A stretch of 64,000 nt of DNA from Thermofilaceae archaeon (lineage in GTDB: Archaea > Thermoproteota > Thermoprotei > Thermofilales > Thermofilaceae), in contig JANXEW010000005.1 in NCBI GenBank assembly GCA_025057995.1, positions 1 through 64,000 on the forward strand, in the 5' to 3' direction. The notes beneath the pieces are model-generated. The model made no database searches. It saw only the letters and a list, made by a program, of their open reading frames with translations, and was not told the origin of the DNA. The position numbers and the translations under genes are program-made. The stretch's first letter is position 1. Every line of letters begins with the position of its first letter. Below, piece after piece: positions 7,891-16,052 of the stretch.

Positions 7891-8738
7891 GCGGAAAAAG
7901 GGTAAACTTTAAGTGTGAATACTTTGAGCGCCTACGAGGTGAGGATTTAACCTCATATAATATTCTGTCAGCGATACTCATCGCTTATATGGAATGTTTC
8001 ATGGAGTGCCTTAAACAAGGTTGCTGTCTTCAAGATATTAGCGATTACGTATCAATGTTTTCTCGTCAAGCGACTCTTCTACTTTATAATAAACTAAGTT
8101 GCGATAATAAAGGTTTAGTTAAACAGATGGAACAAGCACAAAGGTATGCAGAGAAGATTGTCGAGACATGCACTACAGTTTTCGGATCGTGTTACTTGCT
8201 AAAAGGTACCTTAAAGTCTAGACTTATCGTTCACATGCGTAACCCCTATCTACCTCTTGATGTAGGTTTGGCCTGGGACCCCTACCTTAATCTGCCCTAT
8301 ATCCCTGCTTCATCTGTTAAAGGCGTAGTTAGAAGTTATTTTGAAGAAAAAGGTATAACTATAAATCAATTGGATACTAGTATTCTTTTCGGTTCTAGGG
8401 ATAGAGAAGGATACGTAATATTTTTCGATGCATACCCTGTCGCTTGTGAAAAAACGTTAATAGAGCCTGAAGTTCTAACCCCTCACTACAGCGAAGTGGA
8501 GGGCATGATAGATGAAACGTCGTCTAAGCCTAGGGCTATAGTTTACCCTACAGTCGCTAGAGGTGTTCAAATAATTTTCCCTTTAGCGTTAAAAATTGTT
8601 GACGAGAGGGAGGACCTGGTTGATATTATTAAGAAAAACTCGAATACGATAGTAAACAATATCTCTAGGGCTTTGGAGCAAGGGATCGGAGCTAAAACAG
8701 CCCTCGGCTACGGTTACATGGAAGTAAGAAATATGTAA
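7887..8738 (+). CDS. cmr6: Cmr6, type III-B RAMP protein
   Basis: Carries the Cmr6 pattern LDVGLAWDPYLNLPYIPASSVKGVVRSYFE, then ILFGSRDREGYVIFFDAYPV and the C-terminal AKTALGYGYMEV glycine loop. Cmr6 closes the crRNA 3' side of the complex with Cmr1. The start is taken at ATG 7887, which overlaps the cmr1 stop as ATGA and has GAGGGT (7875-7880) upstream; ATG 7881 is the alternative. The N-terminal 90 residues are Cys-rich (about eight Cys) and helical, a poorly conserved part of the family. It is the last cmr gene; no cas1, cas2, cas6 or array follows. Confidence 0.92.
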   Translation: MSGKRVNFKCEYFERLRGEDLTSYNILSAILIAYMECFMECLKQGCCLQDISDYVSMFSRQATLLLYNKLSCDNKGLVKQMEQAQRYAEKIVETCTTVFGSCYLLKGTLKSRLIVHMRNPYLPLDVGLAWDPYLNLPYIPASSVKGVVRSYFEEKGITINQLDTSILFGSRDREGYVIFFDAYPVACEKTLIEPEVLTPHYSEVEGMIDETSSKPRAIVYPTVARGVQIIFPLALKIVDEREDLVDIIKKNSNTIVNNISRALEQGIGAKTALGYGYMEVRNM

Positions 8739-9042
8739 TAAATCCTATTTAAAAATTCTAAAAATTTCTTAATCTATTTATGTAAGATACTTTCTATATT
8801 CATTTCTTTTTAAAGCCTAATGTTATACTTTGTTTTCTTCATTTAAGATAAGTTTTTCTCTGTTTTAATGAAGCTATGTGAATCCCCTGAGCTTTTGTAT
8901 TGAGTTCTTTAAAGATCTCTTAGGTAAAGTCTTTAAAGCACGCGTTTCGAGAAGATTCGTTGGGGGAAGGTTTGTTAGGTTTTCTAAAGCGTTGTGGAGT
9001 TTACAAGATATACTCTTATACTGATTCTCTTAAGGCTAGAGA
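8739..9042. other. Spacer after cmr6, T-rich terminator region
   Basis: About 300 bp without a credible ORF. The first 120 bp carry several T runs (for example the one around 8805-8812), suitable for terminating the cmr transcript. TTTAAGATAAG at about 8842-8852 could be a promoter element for the next gene, but it is far from that gene's start. Confidence 0.4.
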
Positions 9043-10323
9043 ATGGGAGAGTTTAAGCTTTCAAAGAAGGTTTTAGCGTCGATCGTCCTCCTCTGTTTTG
9101 CTGGGCAGGTTGCATGGACTGTGGAGAACCAGTACTTTAACGTCTTCTTGTATAACGTCATCATCCCCGATCCGGTTTACATTAGCTACCTTGTCGCTTT
9201 GAGTGCTGTAGTTTCGACTGTTACGAGTATCGTCGTAGGCGCTTATAGTGACGCTAGGGTTACGCGTTGGGGTAAGAGGAGGCCTTACCTTCTTCTCTGT
9301 TACCCTATATGGGGTGTTGTAACCGCTCTTTTCCCAGCTGCTGCTCTGTTGAGGCCGGCCGTATTGGCTGCGTGGTTTGCTATCTTCTGGGATTGTTTGA
9401 TGACGTTCTTCGGGGCTGCCGCATACGACGCGAACTTTAACGCGTACGTTATCGACGTGACTACGGTCGAGGACAGGGGTAAGGTTATGGGTATCGTGTC
9501 TGTTCTCAGCAGTTTATCTCTCCTGTTGATCTACTCTTTCGCAGGCTTCTTTATTGAAACGTACGGTTACTTTAGCTTCTTTTACCTTGTAGGTGTAGTG
9601 GTCTCCTTTGTTGGGACGCTTGGCGCTCTTCTCGTCGTAGAGCCTCCGGTTCAGTCGGGCTCGCAGGGTAGCGTTTTATCTCGGGTTAGGGAAAGCTTCA
9701 GCTTGAAGTTTGTCGAGAAGCATAGGGATGTGTTCACCCTTCTTTTAGCTAGCAGCGTGCAGGGTTTGGGGGTTCAAGTTTTCTTCCCGTACATCATCCT
9801 TTACCTTCAACACTACCTGCAGTATCCTCTAGACTTAGCTTCAGTGTTGATGTTTATCGCTCTCCTAGTGGGCGTCGTAGTAGCTGTCCCCTGCGGCTTC
9901 CTGGTAGACAAGCTGGGGAGGAGGAGGGTGGTCCTCGCTTCTCTCCCCCTATGTTGTCTCGCGCTCTACGTTTTCTCGTTGTGTAGAGGAGTAGTTGAGA
10001 CCTTGGGTGCGGGTGTAGCTTGGGTGTCGCTTCTAACTTGCAATGGCGTCGCAGTCAACGCTTGGTTGAGGGACCTCTACCCTGAGGATAAGAGGGGCGA
10101 GTTTAGCGGCTACAACATACTGTTTGGAGTTGCTTTCACGATGATACCGGGACCCTTCATAGGGAGTTGGCTTATCCGTCAGTACGGTGTTAGAAGCGTG
10201 GTTAACGGTGGGGAGGCGTTCATCCCTGCGCCCGTGATATTCCAAGCTGGAGCTGTAGTAATGTTAGCTTCACTCCCTCTAATTCTTAAGGTGAGGGAGA
10301 CGCTCTATAGAAAAGCGGCCTAG
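9043..10323 (+). CDS. MFS transporter, GPH/SLC45-like sugar carrier
   Basis: 426 aa with about twelve hydrophobic segments. The first intracellular loop SDARVTRWGKRRPYLL is an MFS motif A of the type seen in GPH/SLC45 sugar:cation symporters, and the second-half loop VDKLGRRRVV repeats it. It therefore probably moves a sugar or related organic solute across the membrane; the substrate cannot be read from sequence. ATG start with GGCTAGAG upstream. It stands alone between the cmr operon and the convergent ABC-2-like permease gene. It is related in type to the carrier at 50573-51940. Confidence 0.8.
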   Translation: MGEFKLSKKVLASIVLLCFAGQVAWTVENQYFNVFLYNVIIPDPVYISYLVALSAVVSTVTSIVVGAYSDARVTRWGKRRPYLLLCYPIWGVVTALFPAAALLRPAVLAAWFAIFWDCLMTFFGAAAYDANFNAYVIDVTTVEDRGKVMGIVSVLSSLSLLLIYSFAGFFIETYGYFSFFYLVGVVVSFVGTLGALLVVEPPVQSGSQGSVLSRVRESFSLKFVEKHRDVFTLLLASSVQGLGVQVFFPYIILYLQHYLQYPLDLASVLMFIALLVGVVVAVPCGFLVDKLGRRRVVLASLPLCCLALYVFSLCRGVVETLGAGVAWVSLLTCNGVAVNAWLRDLYPEDKRGEFSGYNILFGVAFTMIPGPFIGSWLIRQYGVRSVVNGGEAFIPAPVIFQAGAVVMLASLPLILKVRETLYRKAA

Positions 10324-10480
10324 ACGCTTACGTTACCCAACCATTTGTACAATCCGACTTGAGCTAAGGGTTTTTAAGTCGAAGATATCTTAGGCTGGAT
10401 CCTTCGACGCCCTATTCAAAAGTTTTTGGAGTTTTACCGGATGGGTTGTTCGAAGGGCTCGTCGGTGTAGCAAAGTGTTC

Positions 10481-11980
10481 TCAGGATGCTACGTCTCTAG
10501 AGTTTAAGAGTTCTGAAGCTAGTTCAACTCCGATCACGTGGATGAGGGCTGCTAGGGCTATCGAAGTGAGGGTTAGGTGGGGTAGCCAGGATGCGCCCGA
10601 CTGTATGAGTTGCATTAGGATGATGATTGGGACGACGAGTATCGAAGCGCAGAGGGAGAGGACGAGTTGGAACATTTCTTCAGGTAGGGTTAAGCCTGCT
10701 TCAGTGCGCCTGACTAGCCGCCTCTTGGGCATTACGTAAGCGTATACGATTAACGTCGCCGTGGAAGATGCTGCGGCTGCTGGTAGGGATGCCAAGGGTA
10801 GCAGCAGGTACTCTAAGCGACCGGTCGCAGTCGCGAGGAAAAGCGAGAAGGCTAAACTGACTTCGCTGCAGTAGGTTACGAGCTGTAGCGTTACAGCGTT
10901 GGCTAGGGTCTTCAAGTCCGCAGCGTTCACGCGGTAGAGCCAGATTGGGGCGAGAGTTGACGAGACTACGTACACTTCCGCGTTTATGACTAGGGGGAAG
11001 AGGAAGCCGAAGGATATTGCGATGTTGAACAGAGAGTGGGGACCTAGTTCAGCGGCTAAGGTTCGGAAAGTGAACCCGAGTATGAGTGGGGCTATCAACG
11101 CTAGCGCAAGTATAGTTAAGTGTCTTCTCGAGAGGAGAGGTTTCAAAAGTACAACTTTGTAGATCGCGCCTTTAGGTGTCCCGTATACTGGTTTGACTTC
11201 CCGGCTTTCGCCTTGATCGAAGAGTTCTGTCGGTAGCCTGAAGTGCTCGGGGTGTACTAGTTTTACGAGCGGTTTCCCCAGCAGCGTGAGAGCCGTTGCG
11301 GCGGCTAGTAAGGGTATGGTTTCTAAAAGTACTTCCGAGGGCGGTTCGGTTAACGTGAAACAGAACACGACCGGTTTAGCGGCGAAAGCGAAGGGTGAAG
11401 TTAGTAGCGGCGACAGTCTTCCAGTTGCTAGCGAGTGGACGGCTGAAGCGCACGCGTAAGATATCGTGAAGGATTGTACTGCGACGCGCCCGACCTTATT
11501 GACGGTTAAGAAGGTGATGATGCCTACAAGGTTGACGAACACGTAACAGAAGGTTAACGTAGGCACGGCCAGTAGGAAGGCTTTCGCTTCATTGCCTCCG
11601 CTCGTTAGGAAGGCTAGGAGGGTTCCGACGGGTAGGAGAGCTGAAGCAAAGGTCACAGTCTCTTGGAGCGTTTGAGCCATCGCGTACTCTCGCATGGAGA
11701 GGGGGTAGGTTAGGAGGAGCTCTTTCTCAGCTTCGCTGTCTACGAGGACGCTGCCTCTACCCATGATGAGGGTGGCTGAGAAGAGCATTACGACTGCGGA
11801 CGTGCTGAAGTAGTCTATAGCCTCATGTTTCGTTAAGAGTTGGACTCTCCTCGGCGGGGTGGAAGGGAAGAGCCAAGCAAGGAGGGAGACTAGGAAGAGG
11901 GTGGCTGCGTACAGCGTGAGGAAGTAGTGAGTACGCCTGTTCTTCATGAGAAAGAGAGCTACTATAAACGTCTTCTTCAC
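10481..11980 (-). CDS. Multi-pass membrane protein, ABC-2-type permease-like
   Basis: 499 aa with an N-terminal basic end (MKKTFIVALFLMKNRRTHYF), a first membrane segment (LTLYAATLFLVSLLAWLF) and about ten further hydrophobic segments in two blocks separated by a soluble loop near the middle (HPEHFRLPTELFDQGESREVKPVYG). The segment DSEAEKELLLTYPLSMREYAMAQ, just before a membrane helix, is of the kind that couples to an ATPase in ABC-2 permeases. No ATPase is adjacent; the nearest ABC-2 type ATPase in the window is at 37836-38573. It lies 127 bp downstream of the OFOR operon on the same strand. Substrate unknown. Confidence 0.55.
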   Translation of the reverse strand: MKKTFIVALFLMKNRRTHYFLTLYAATLFLVSLLAWLFPSTPPRRVQLLTKHEAIDYFSTSAVVMLFSATLIMGRGSVLVDSEAEKELLLTYPLSMREYAMAQTLQETVTFASALLPVGTLLAFLTSGGNEAKAFLLAVPTLTFCYVFVNLVGIITFLTVNKVGRVAVQSFTISYACASAVHSLATGRLSPLLTSPFAFAAKPVVFCFTLTEPPSEVLLETIPLLAAATALTLLGKPLVKLVHPEHFRLPTELFDQGESREVKPVYGTPKGAIYKVVLLKPLLSRRHLTILALALIAPLILGFTFRTLAAELGPHSLFNIAISFGFLFPLVINAEVYVVSSTLAPIWLYRVNAADLKTLANAVTLQLVTYCSEVSLAFSLFLATATGRLEYLLLPLASLPAAAASSTATLIVYAYVMPKRRLVRRTEAGLTLPEEMFQLVLSLCASILVVPIIILMQLIQSGASWLPHLTLTSIALAALIHVIGVELASELLNSRDVAS

Positions 11981-12107
11981 GGCCCTCTCACCGAGTTTAG
12001 CGAACTTCCCTCGACTTGTCTACGTACGAGCTTCAGCTTAGGTTCCACATGTTGGGTTTATGGGCAGGTGTTGATTAATTTGCTTTAAGTAGGCGCCGCT
12101 GGTCTCG

Positions 12108-13058
12108 CTAATAACCTTGGAGCGTTTCGACGATGTAGTCTCTAAAGACCTTTTGGAAGGTTTCAGGAGTCAACAGGGTTCTACTTTCGCGTCCTATCGG
12201 GGATGTAGCGGGCGAAGCTCTCGGGTAAGTCTTAAACCTTTCAGCTAGGCGTTCTTCGAAGGTCGGCACGTGAGGGTTCTGGTAGAAGACTCCGAGGGCT
12301 AAACGTTCCTCTTCTAGAGCCAGCTTGAAGGCTTTCAGCAGCTTCTCCTCCGCCTCTCTTTCATCCGGGTTTCTCACTAGAGGGTCCCAATCTCTCTCGT
12401 CAAGGTAGTAAGTTATCCTCTTGTAGTACTCGGGCGTGTGCACGTCGTTGAAGGTTGGGCAAGGCTGTAGTACGTCTACGAACGCTGAACCCTTGTGTTG
12501 GACAGCCCGTTTAATGACTTCTTTGAGGTGTTTAGCTTCTAGAGCGTAGCTTCTCGCTACGAAGGTGTAGCCCGAGGCGAGAGCTAGGGCGATGGGGTTG
12601 ACCGCGTAGTGGATGTTAGGGTGGGTTAAAGCTTTCGTCTTAACCCCGTAGGGTAGTGTAGGAGAAGCTTGACCCTTGGTCAACCCGTATACTCTGTTGT
12701 CGTGTAAGATGACTGTCACGTCGACGTTCCTCCTCCCTAAAGCGACGAAATGTCCGGCGCCGATGCCTAAAAGGTCGCCGTCGCCCCCGTGTACGATCAC
12801 AGTCAACTCAGGGTTCGACAGCTTTATGCCGGTGGCGAAGGGGATTGAGCGCCCGTGCAAGTTGTGGACTCCGGGGACGTTTACGTACTGGAAGATTTTC
12901 CCTGAGCAGCCGATCCCTGAGACTAGGACGAGCTTCTTCGGGTCTATGGAGAGTTCTGATAACGCTAGGGTGAGTGACGATAGGATCCCGAAGTTGCCGC
13001 AGCCTGGGCACCAGTCTATCCAGAGTTGTGTCCTATAGTCTTGAGGTTTAAGCCCCAT
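12108..13058 (-). CDS. 2-oxoacid:ferredoxin oxidoreductase, beta subunit
   Basis: 316 aa, typical for the TPP-binding beta subunit. C17 and C20 in [10 protein letters not shown]51 in GIGCSGK and the Cys in LQPCPTF (near 200) are the four expected [4Fe-4S] ligands. [11 protein letters not shown] with the following [12 protein letters not shown] is the TPP/Mg binding motif. With the alpha subunit it oxidatively decarboxylates a 2-oxoacid to acyl-CoA and CO2, reducing ferredoxin, in the cytoplasm. The start overlaps the end of the alpha gene by 11 bp. Substrate range (pyruvate or 2-oxoglutarate) is not decided by what I can see; Sulfolobus-type enzymes use both. Confidence 0.93.
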   Translation of the reverse strand: MGLKPQDYRTQLWIDWCPGCGNFGILSSLTLALSELSIDPKKLVLVSGIGCSGKIFQYVNVPGVHNLHGRSIPFATGIKLSNPELTVIVHGGDGDLLGIGAGHFVALGRRNVDVTVILHDNRVYGLTKGQASPTLPYGVKTKALTHPNIHYAVNPIALALASGYTFVARSYALEAKHLKEVIKRAVQHKGSAFVDVLQPCPTFNDVHTPEYYKRITYYLDERDWDPLVRNPDEREAEEKLLKAFKLALEEERLALGVFYQNPHVPTFEERLAERFKTYPRASPATSPIGRESRTLLTPETFQKVFRDYIVETLQGY

Positions 13059-14943
13059 GTTTCAACACCACCCTCTTCTCGACGCCTGAAAGGATCTTTT
13101 TCAGAGCCGGTTGGAGTTCGTCAAACGTTATAGGTCTACCAGTGTACTTTACAACGCTCTTCTCAACCTTCACCCCGAGCTCCATCGAGATGAGTTTTCC
13201 GACTAGTGCCCCGTAGCTGTGTTCAATCGCGATCACGTCCTCCGCGCTACTCAACAGCTTTTTCACCTCTTCTCCGGGGAAAGGCCACAGCAGCTTCAAG
13301 TTGACGTAAGCGCCTCGAACACCTTCTTTCTCGAGGGCTTCCAACGCGTCTAGGGCGACGCCTTTTACGCTGCCCCAGCCTATTAATAGGAGGTTTGAGT
13401 CGCTGCCTCCTTGGACGGTCAGCTTCCTCTCCCTCGGCAGTTCGTCTCTTATCAACTGCATCTTCTCGATCCTCCTCCTGTACATCTTCTCCCTGTTCTC
13501 AGGATCCTCGGTTATACGCCCGTACTCGTCGTGTTCGTCTCCAGTGTGCCAGAAGATGGCGTCGCCTAGGAAAGCCCTCGGCGGCACAAGCGCCTCAAGG
13601 CTGAACCTCTTGTAGCCTTCGCCTCCAGCTACTACGTTCCCCCTCTCGACCTTTATCTTGTCTAAGTCGGGGAAGGGCATCGTCGTTACGCTGTTCGCCA
13701 GGAACTTGTCCAAGAGGTGGATGACGGGGACCTGGTACTTTTCAGCGATGTTGAAGGCTTCCGCCGCGTCGTAGAAGGCTTCAAGGTGGTCTCCGGAGCT
13801 GATCACGACTCTCGAGAACTCCCCGTGGCCTGCGAAGATCGCGTTGAAGAGGTCGCTCTGAGAACCTCTAGTAGGCTGCCCCGTGCTCGGTCCGCCCCTT
13901 TGATAGTAAGTTACGACTATCGGCACTTCGTTCATGCCAGCGTAGGATAAACCCTCCACCATCAAGTCGAAGCCTGGACCGCTCGTCGTCGTCGAGCTTC
14001 TCACGCCTGCAAGAGCTGCGCCGATGGCTGAAGCTACAGCAGCGATCTCGTCTTCAACTTGGAGGACCAACAGGGGTCCAAGCAGACTTTCAGTTGATTC
14101 ATCGTAGCTTAGTCTCTCTAGGAAGAGGCTTTCATCAGCTGCTGGAGTGATTGGGTAATAGCTTTGGAACCTTAAACCGCCAGCGACCTTGCCCATCGCT
14201 ACGGCGTCGTTCCCTGACGCGACTAGAAGCCTCTCCCACTTCAGCTTAGGCTGCTCCAGCTCTAGGGAAGCTTTTGCTTCCCGGACCCTGGCGGAGACTT
14301 CTTCGAAGACGGCCATGTTGTTGGCTACTAGCTCCTCTCTCCCTTTGAAGTGCGACCTTAGAGCTTGTTCAACGTATAGGGGTTTTAACGAGATTAGGGA
14401 TGCGACGGCTGAAAAGATTATAGAGCTTAAGTACCTGTTCACTTGTGTCGGCGGTATCCTCCTCTTTTCTCCGACGCTAGATAGGATACTCCTGTAGCTG
14501 AACGCTACCACCTTTACGCCAGCGTGCGACGCTAAGTGTTCGACAAGCGACTCTATATCGTCTCCAACCCCTAAGCTCGCCAGTCTTCTCTCCAACCTTT
14601 CCCTGAGTTGTTCCTCCATGCTCGCTACCTCTCGAAGCTTTCTCGGGAAGAGGTCTCTATCCAAGACTAGGAGACCGCCTTCAGTTAACTCGAAAGCGTG
14701 TGTAAACACCGTCTCGGAGTCGAGGGCGGCTATCAAGTGGACTGGGTAGGAGAGGGAACGTGCCTCCCGCGAAGAACATATGCGCATAAGTATGTAGCTG
14801 TGTCTCCCAGTGATGTTGGAGTAGTACTCTCTCTGAGCTAAGACAGAGTAACCCGCGTGAGCGAGAGCCTTGACTAGTACCATCATCGACGTCTCAACTC
14901 CGCTCCCCTGGAAGCCGCCTAGGAGGCAGCTAGCTTCATCCAT
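13048..14943 (-). CDS. 2-oxoacid:ferredoxin oxidoreductase, gamma-alpha fusion subunit
   Basis: 631 aa, matching the crenarchaeal type in which the gamma domain (residues about 1-200) is fused in front of alpha. The substrate motif [10 protein letters not shown] begins near residue 262, equivalent to the YPITP loop of Sulfolobus [27 protein letters not shown] and [13 protein letters not shown] follow in the pyrimidine-binding domain. The N-terminus shows [21 protein letters not shown], a glycine-rich nucleotide-type loop. The start ATG at 14943 is preceded by GGTGGTCGA. It sits in one operon with the ferredoxin, the Cys-rich small protein and the beta subunit. Confidence 0.93.
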   Translation of the reverse strand: MDEASCLLGGFQGSGVETSMMVLVKALAHAGYSVLAQREYYSNITGRHSYILMRICSSREARSLSYPVHLIAALDSETVFTHAFELTEGGLLVLDRDLFPRKLREVASMEEQLRERLERRLASLGVGDDIESLVEHLASHAGVKVVAFSYRSILSSVGEKRRIPPTQVNRYLSSIIFSAVASLISLKPLYVEQALRSHFKGREELVANNMAVFEEVSARVREAKASLELEQPKLKWERLLVASGNDAVAMGKVAGGLRFQSYYPITPAADESLFLERLSYDESTESLLGPLLVLQVEDEIAAVASAIGAALAGVRSSTTTSGPGFDLMVEGLSYAGMNEVPIVVTYYQRGGPSTGQPTRGSQSDLFNAIFAGHGEFSRVVISSGDHLEAFYDAAEAFNIAEKYQVPVIHLLDKFLANSVTTMPFPDLDKIKVERGNVVAGGEGYKRFSLEALVPPRAFLGDAIFWHTGDEHDEYGRITEDPENREKMYRRRIEKMQLIRDELPRERKLTVQGGSDSNLLLIGWGSVKGVALDALEALEKEGVRGAYVNLKLLWPFPGEEVKKLLSSAEDVIAIEHSYGALVGKLISMELGVKVEKSVVKYTGRPITFDELQPALKKILSGVEKRVVLKHGA

Positions 14944-14951
14944 TCGACCAC

Positions 14952-15260
14952 CTAGTCTCCGGCGTAGACTTCCTCGTGTATACCCTCCCCTTGTAGGACT
15001 TGGAGGTTTACGATGTGCCCGCTACTCAAGTGTTCGAAAGCTTCCTCTAAGTTTGTGAGAGAGCTCCTACACGTCAAGCAGTAGACGAAACCATGTTTCG
15101 CTAGAGCGTCTTCAACGTCCTCGAGGCTTAAAGGTTTAAATTCGCTGCAAGGGGTGGAGGAGCAGGTAGTGAACTCGGAGCGGGTGGAGCAGTAGCCTAG
15201 CGTCTCGTGGAAAGGGTAGGCTACGTAGAACCTACATTTCCCGCAGGGAACTCTACTCAA
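14952..15260 (-). CDS. Small Cys-rich, probably metal-binding protein in the OFOR operon
   Basis: 102 aa with nine cysteines. The N-terminal half has CGKCRFYV, then GYC, TTC and TPC; the C-terminal half has YCLTCRSSLTNLEEAFEHLSSGH, a C-x2-C...H-x5-H zinc-finger-like unit. Two separate metal sites (zinc or Fe-S) are therefore likely. I do not recognise a named family. It overlaps the ferredoxin gene by 8 bp and precedes the OFOR alpha gene by 8 bp, so it should be co-translated with them. It may be an assembly factor or an extra electron-transfer or structural subunit; this is inference from context. Confidence 0.75.
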   Translation of the reverse strand: MSRVPCGKCRFYVAYPFHETLGYCSTRSEFTTCSSTPCSEFKPLSLEDVEDALAKHGFVYCLTCRSSLTNLEEAFEHLSSGHIVNLQVLQGEGIHEEVYAGD

Positions 15261-15498
15261 TAGTCTCCACCTTTATAGCTTCTACAGGGCAAGCGTCAGC
15301 GCCGTTGATAGCGCACTCAGCTAACTCCTCCGGTATTATGCCTACTGATACTTCATCGGTGAGTTGGACGCTGTACTTGTCGACGACCCTGTTCTTACCG
15401 TTATCGTCGCCTAACACGTAAACTTCAGGGCAGATTGAAGGGGCGGCGCCGCAAGAGACGCACTTCGACCGGTCGACCGTAACCTTTACCTTGGGCAT
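15253..15498 (-). CDS. Ferredoxin, monocluster type, with one altered ligand position
   Basis: 81 aa, the size of a Pyrococcus-type single-cluster ferredoxin. Aligning by eye with the pattern C-x2-C-x2-C-x3-CP gives C13, C16, A19, C23, so the third position is Ala. The distal C62 and C70 (ECAINGADACPVEAI) are present at the usual 8-residue spacing. It can bind a [3Fe-4S] cluster or recruit C23 as a ligand in place of position 19. It leads the OFOR operon and is the obvious electron acceptor. An AT-rich TATA element at 15515-15528 suggests a leaderless or nearly leaderless transcript starting at this ATG. Confidence 0.85.
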   Translation of the reverse strand: MPKVKVTVDRSKCVSCGAAPSICPEVYVLGDDNGKNRVVDKYSVQLTDEVSVGIIPEELAECAINGADACPVEAIKVETIE

Positions 15499-15514
15499 AG
15501 TAATACGTCATATA

Positions 15515-15528
15515 GGGCGTAAATAAGT
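15515..15528 (-). promoter_or_regulatory. TATA-like element of the ferredoxin/OFOR operon
   Basis: Read on the minus strand this is AACTTATTTACG, centred about 24 bp before the ferredoxin ATG at 15498. The spacing fits the archaeal TATA-to-start distance and implies a transcript with almost no leader. Confidence 0.4.
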
Positions 15529-16019
15529 TTACCATGACGTCCCCAGCTCATGTTTCCTGAACCCTACATTCTATCTTTTAGGCTTCATCGCCTTAAGAGG
15601 GCAAGTAGCTCACGTCCCTGGAATGGGGGGACACTTAGGGGGGTTACGACTGTACGGTATAAACCTTTGAAACTAAGTCGAACCTTTTCCGTACACTGGA
15701 CTCTACCGTTGACGCCTCATAGTCGTCTCCGATCGGTGTTTCATCCTTAGAATCGTTTACCGCTTCCTCTCTGAGTGAACGTCGGCGTTACAGCTTAATG
15801 CCTGTATACTTCAAAGAACAGCTTGAGGCTTTGTATGTTTCACTATTCCTACGTGAGGGCTTGCTGATTGAGTTTGTGCGAAAGCTACTCTATCAGACTC
15901 AGTCTATTCCACTGTAGAAGAAGCCATGTTGACGTTGTCGAGGGTCATAGAGCCTACCTCGTTGGCAAACATACAGTAGAGTTGGAGTGAACCCGTATTC
16001 CGGTGGTCTTTTAGGAGAC
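15529..16019. other. Non-coding spacer between OFOR operon and GH1 gene
   Basis: Roughly 490 bp. Open frames here are short and lack recognisable protein sequence. The right end carries the GH1 promoter candidate. Nothing else stood out. Confidence 0.4.
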
Positions 16020-16031
16020 ACTAATATAAGG
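16020..16031 (+). promoter_or_regulatory. TATA-like element of the GH1 gene
   Basis: ACTAATATAAGG is centred about 27 bp before GTG 16053, the distance expected for a leaderless archaeal transcript beginning at that codon. Confidence 0.4.
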
Positions 16032-16052
16032 TATAGGGGGAAAGGTTTTCTC

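Noticed and set aside
10446-10739. 97-codon plus-strand frame
   Set aside because: It lies mostly antisense to the end of the ABC-2-like permease gene, whose hydrophobic pattern is convincing.
14189-14497. 102-codon frame antisense to OFOR alpha
   Set aside because: The opposite strand encodes the well-supported OFOR alpha subunit.
15550-15750. 66-codon open frame between the OFOR operon and the GH1 gene
   Set aside because: Basic, low-information sequence with no ribosome site or family pattern; likely chance.
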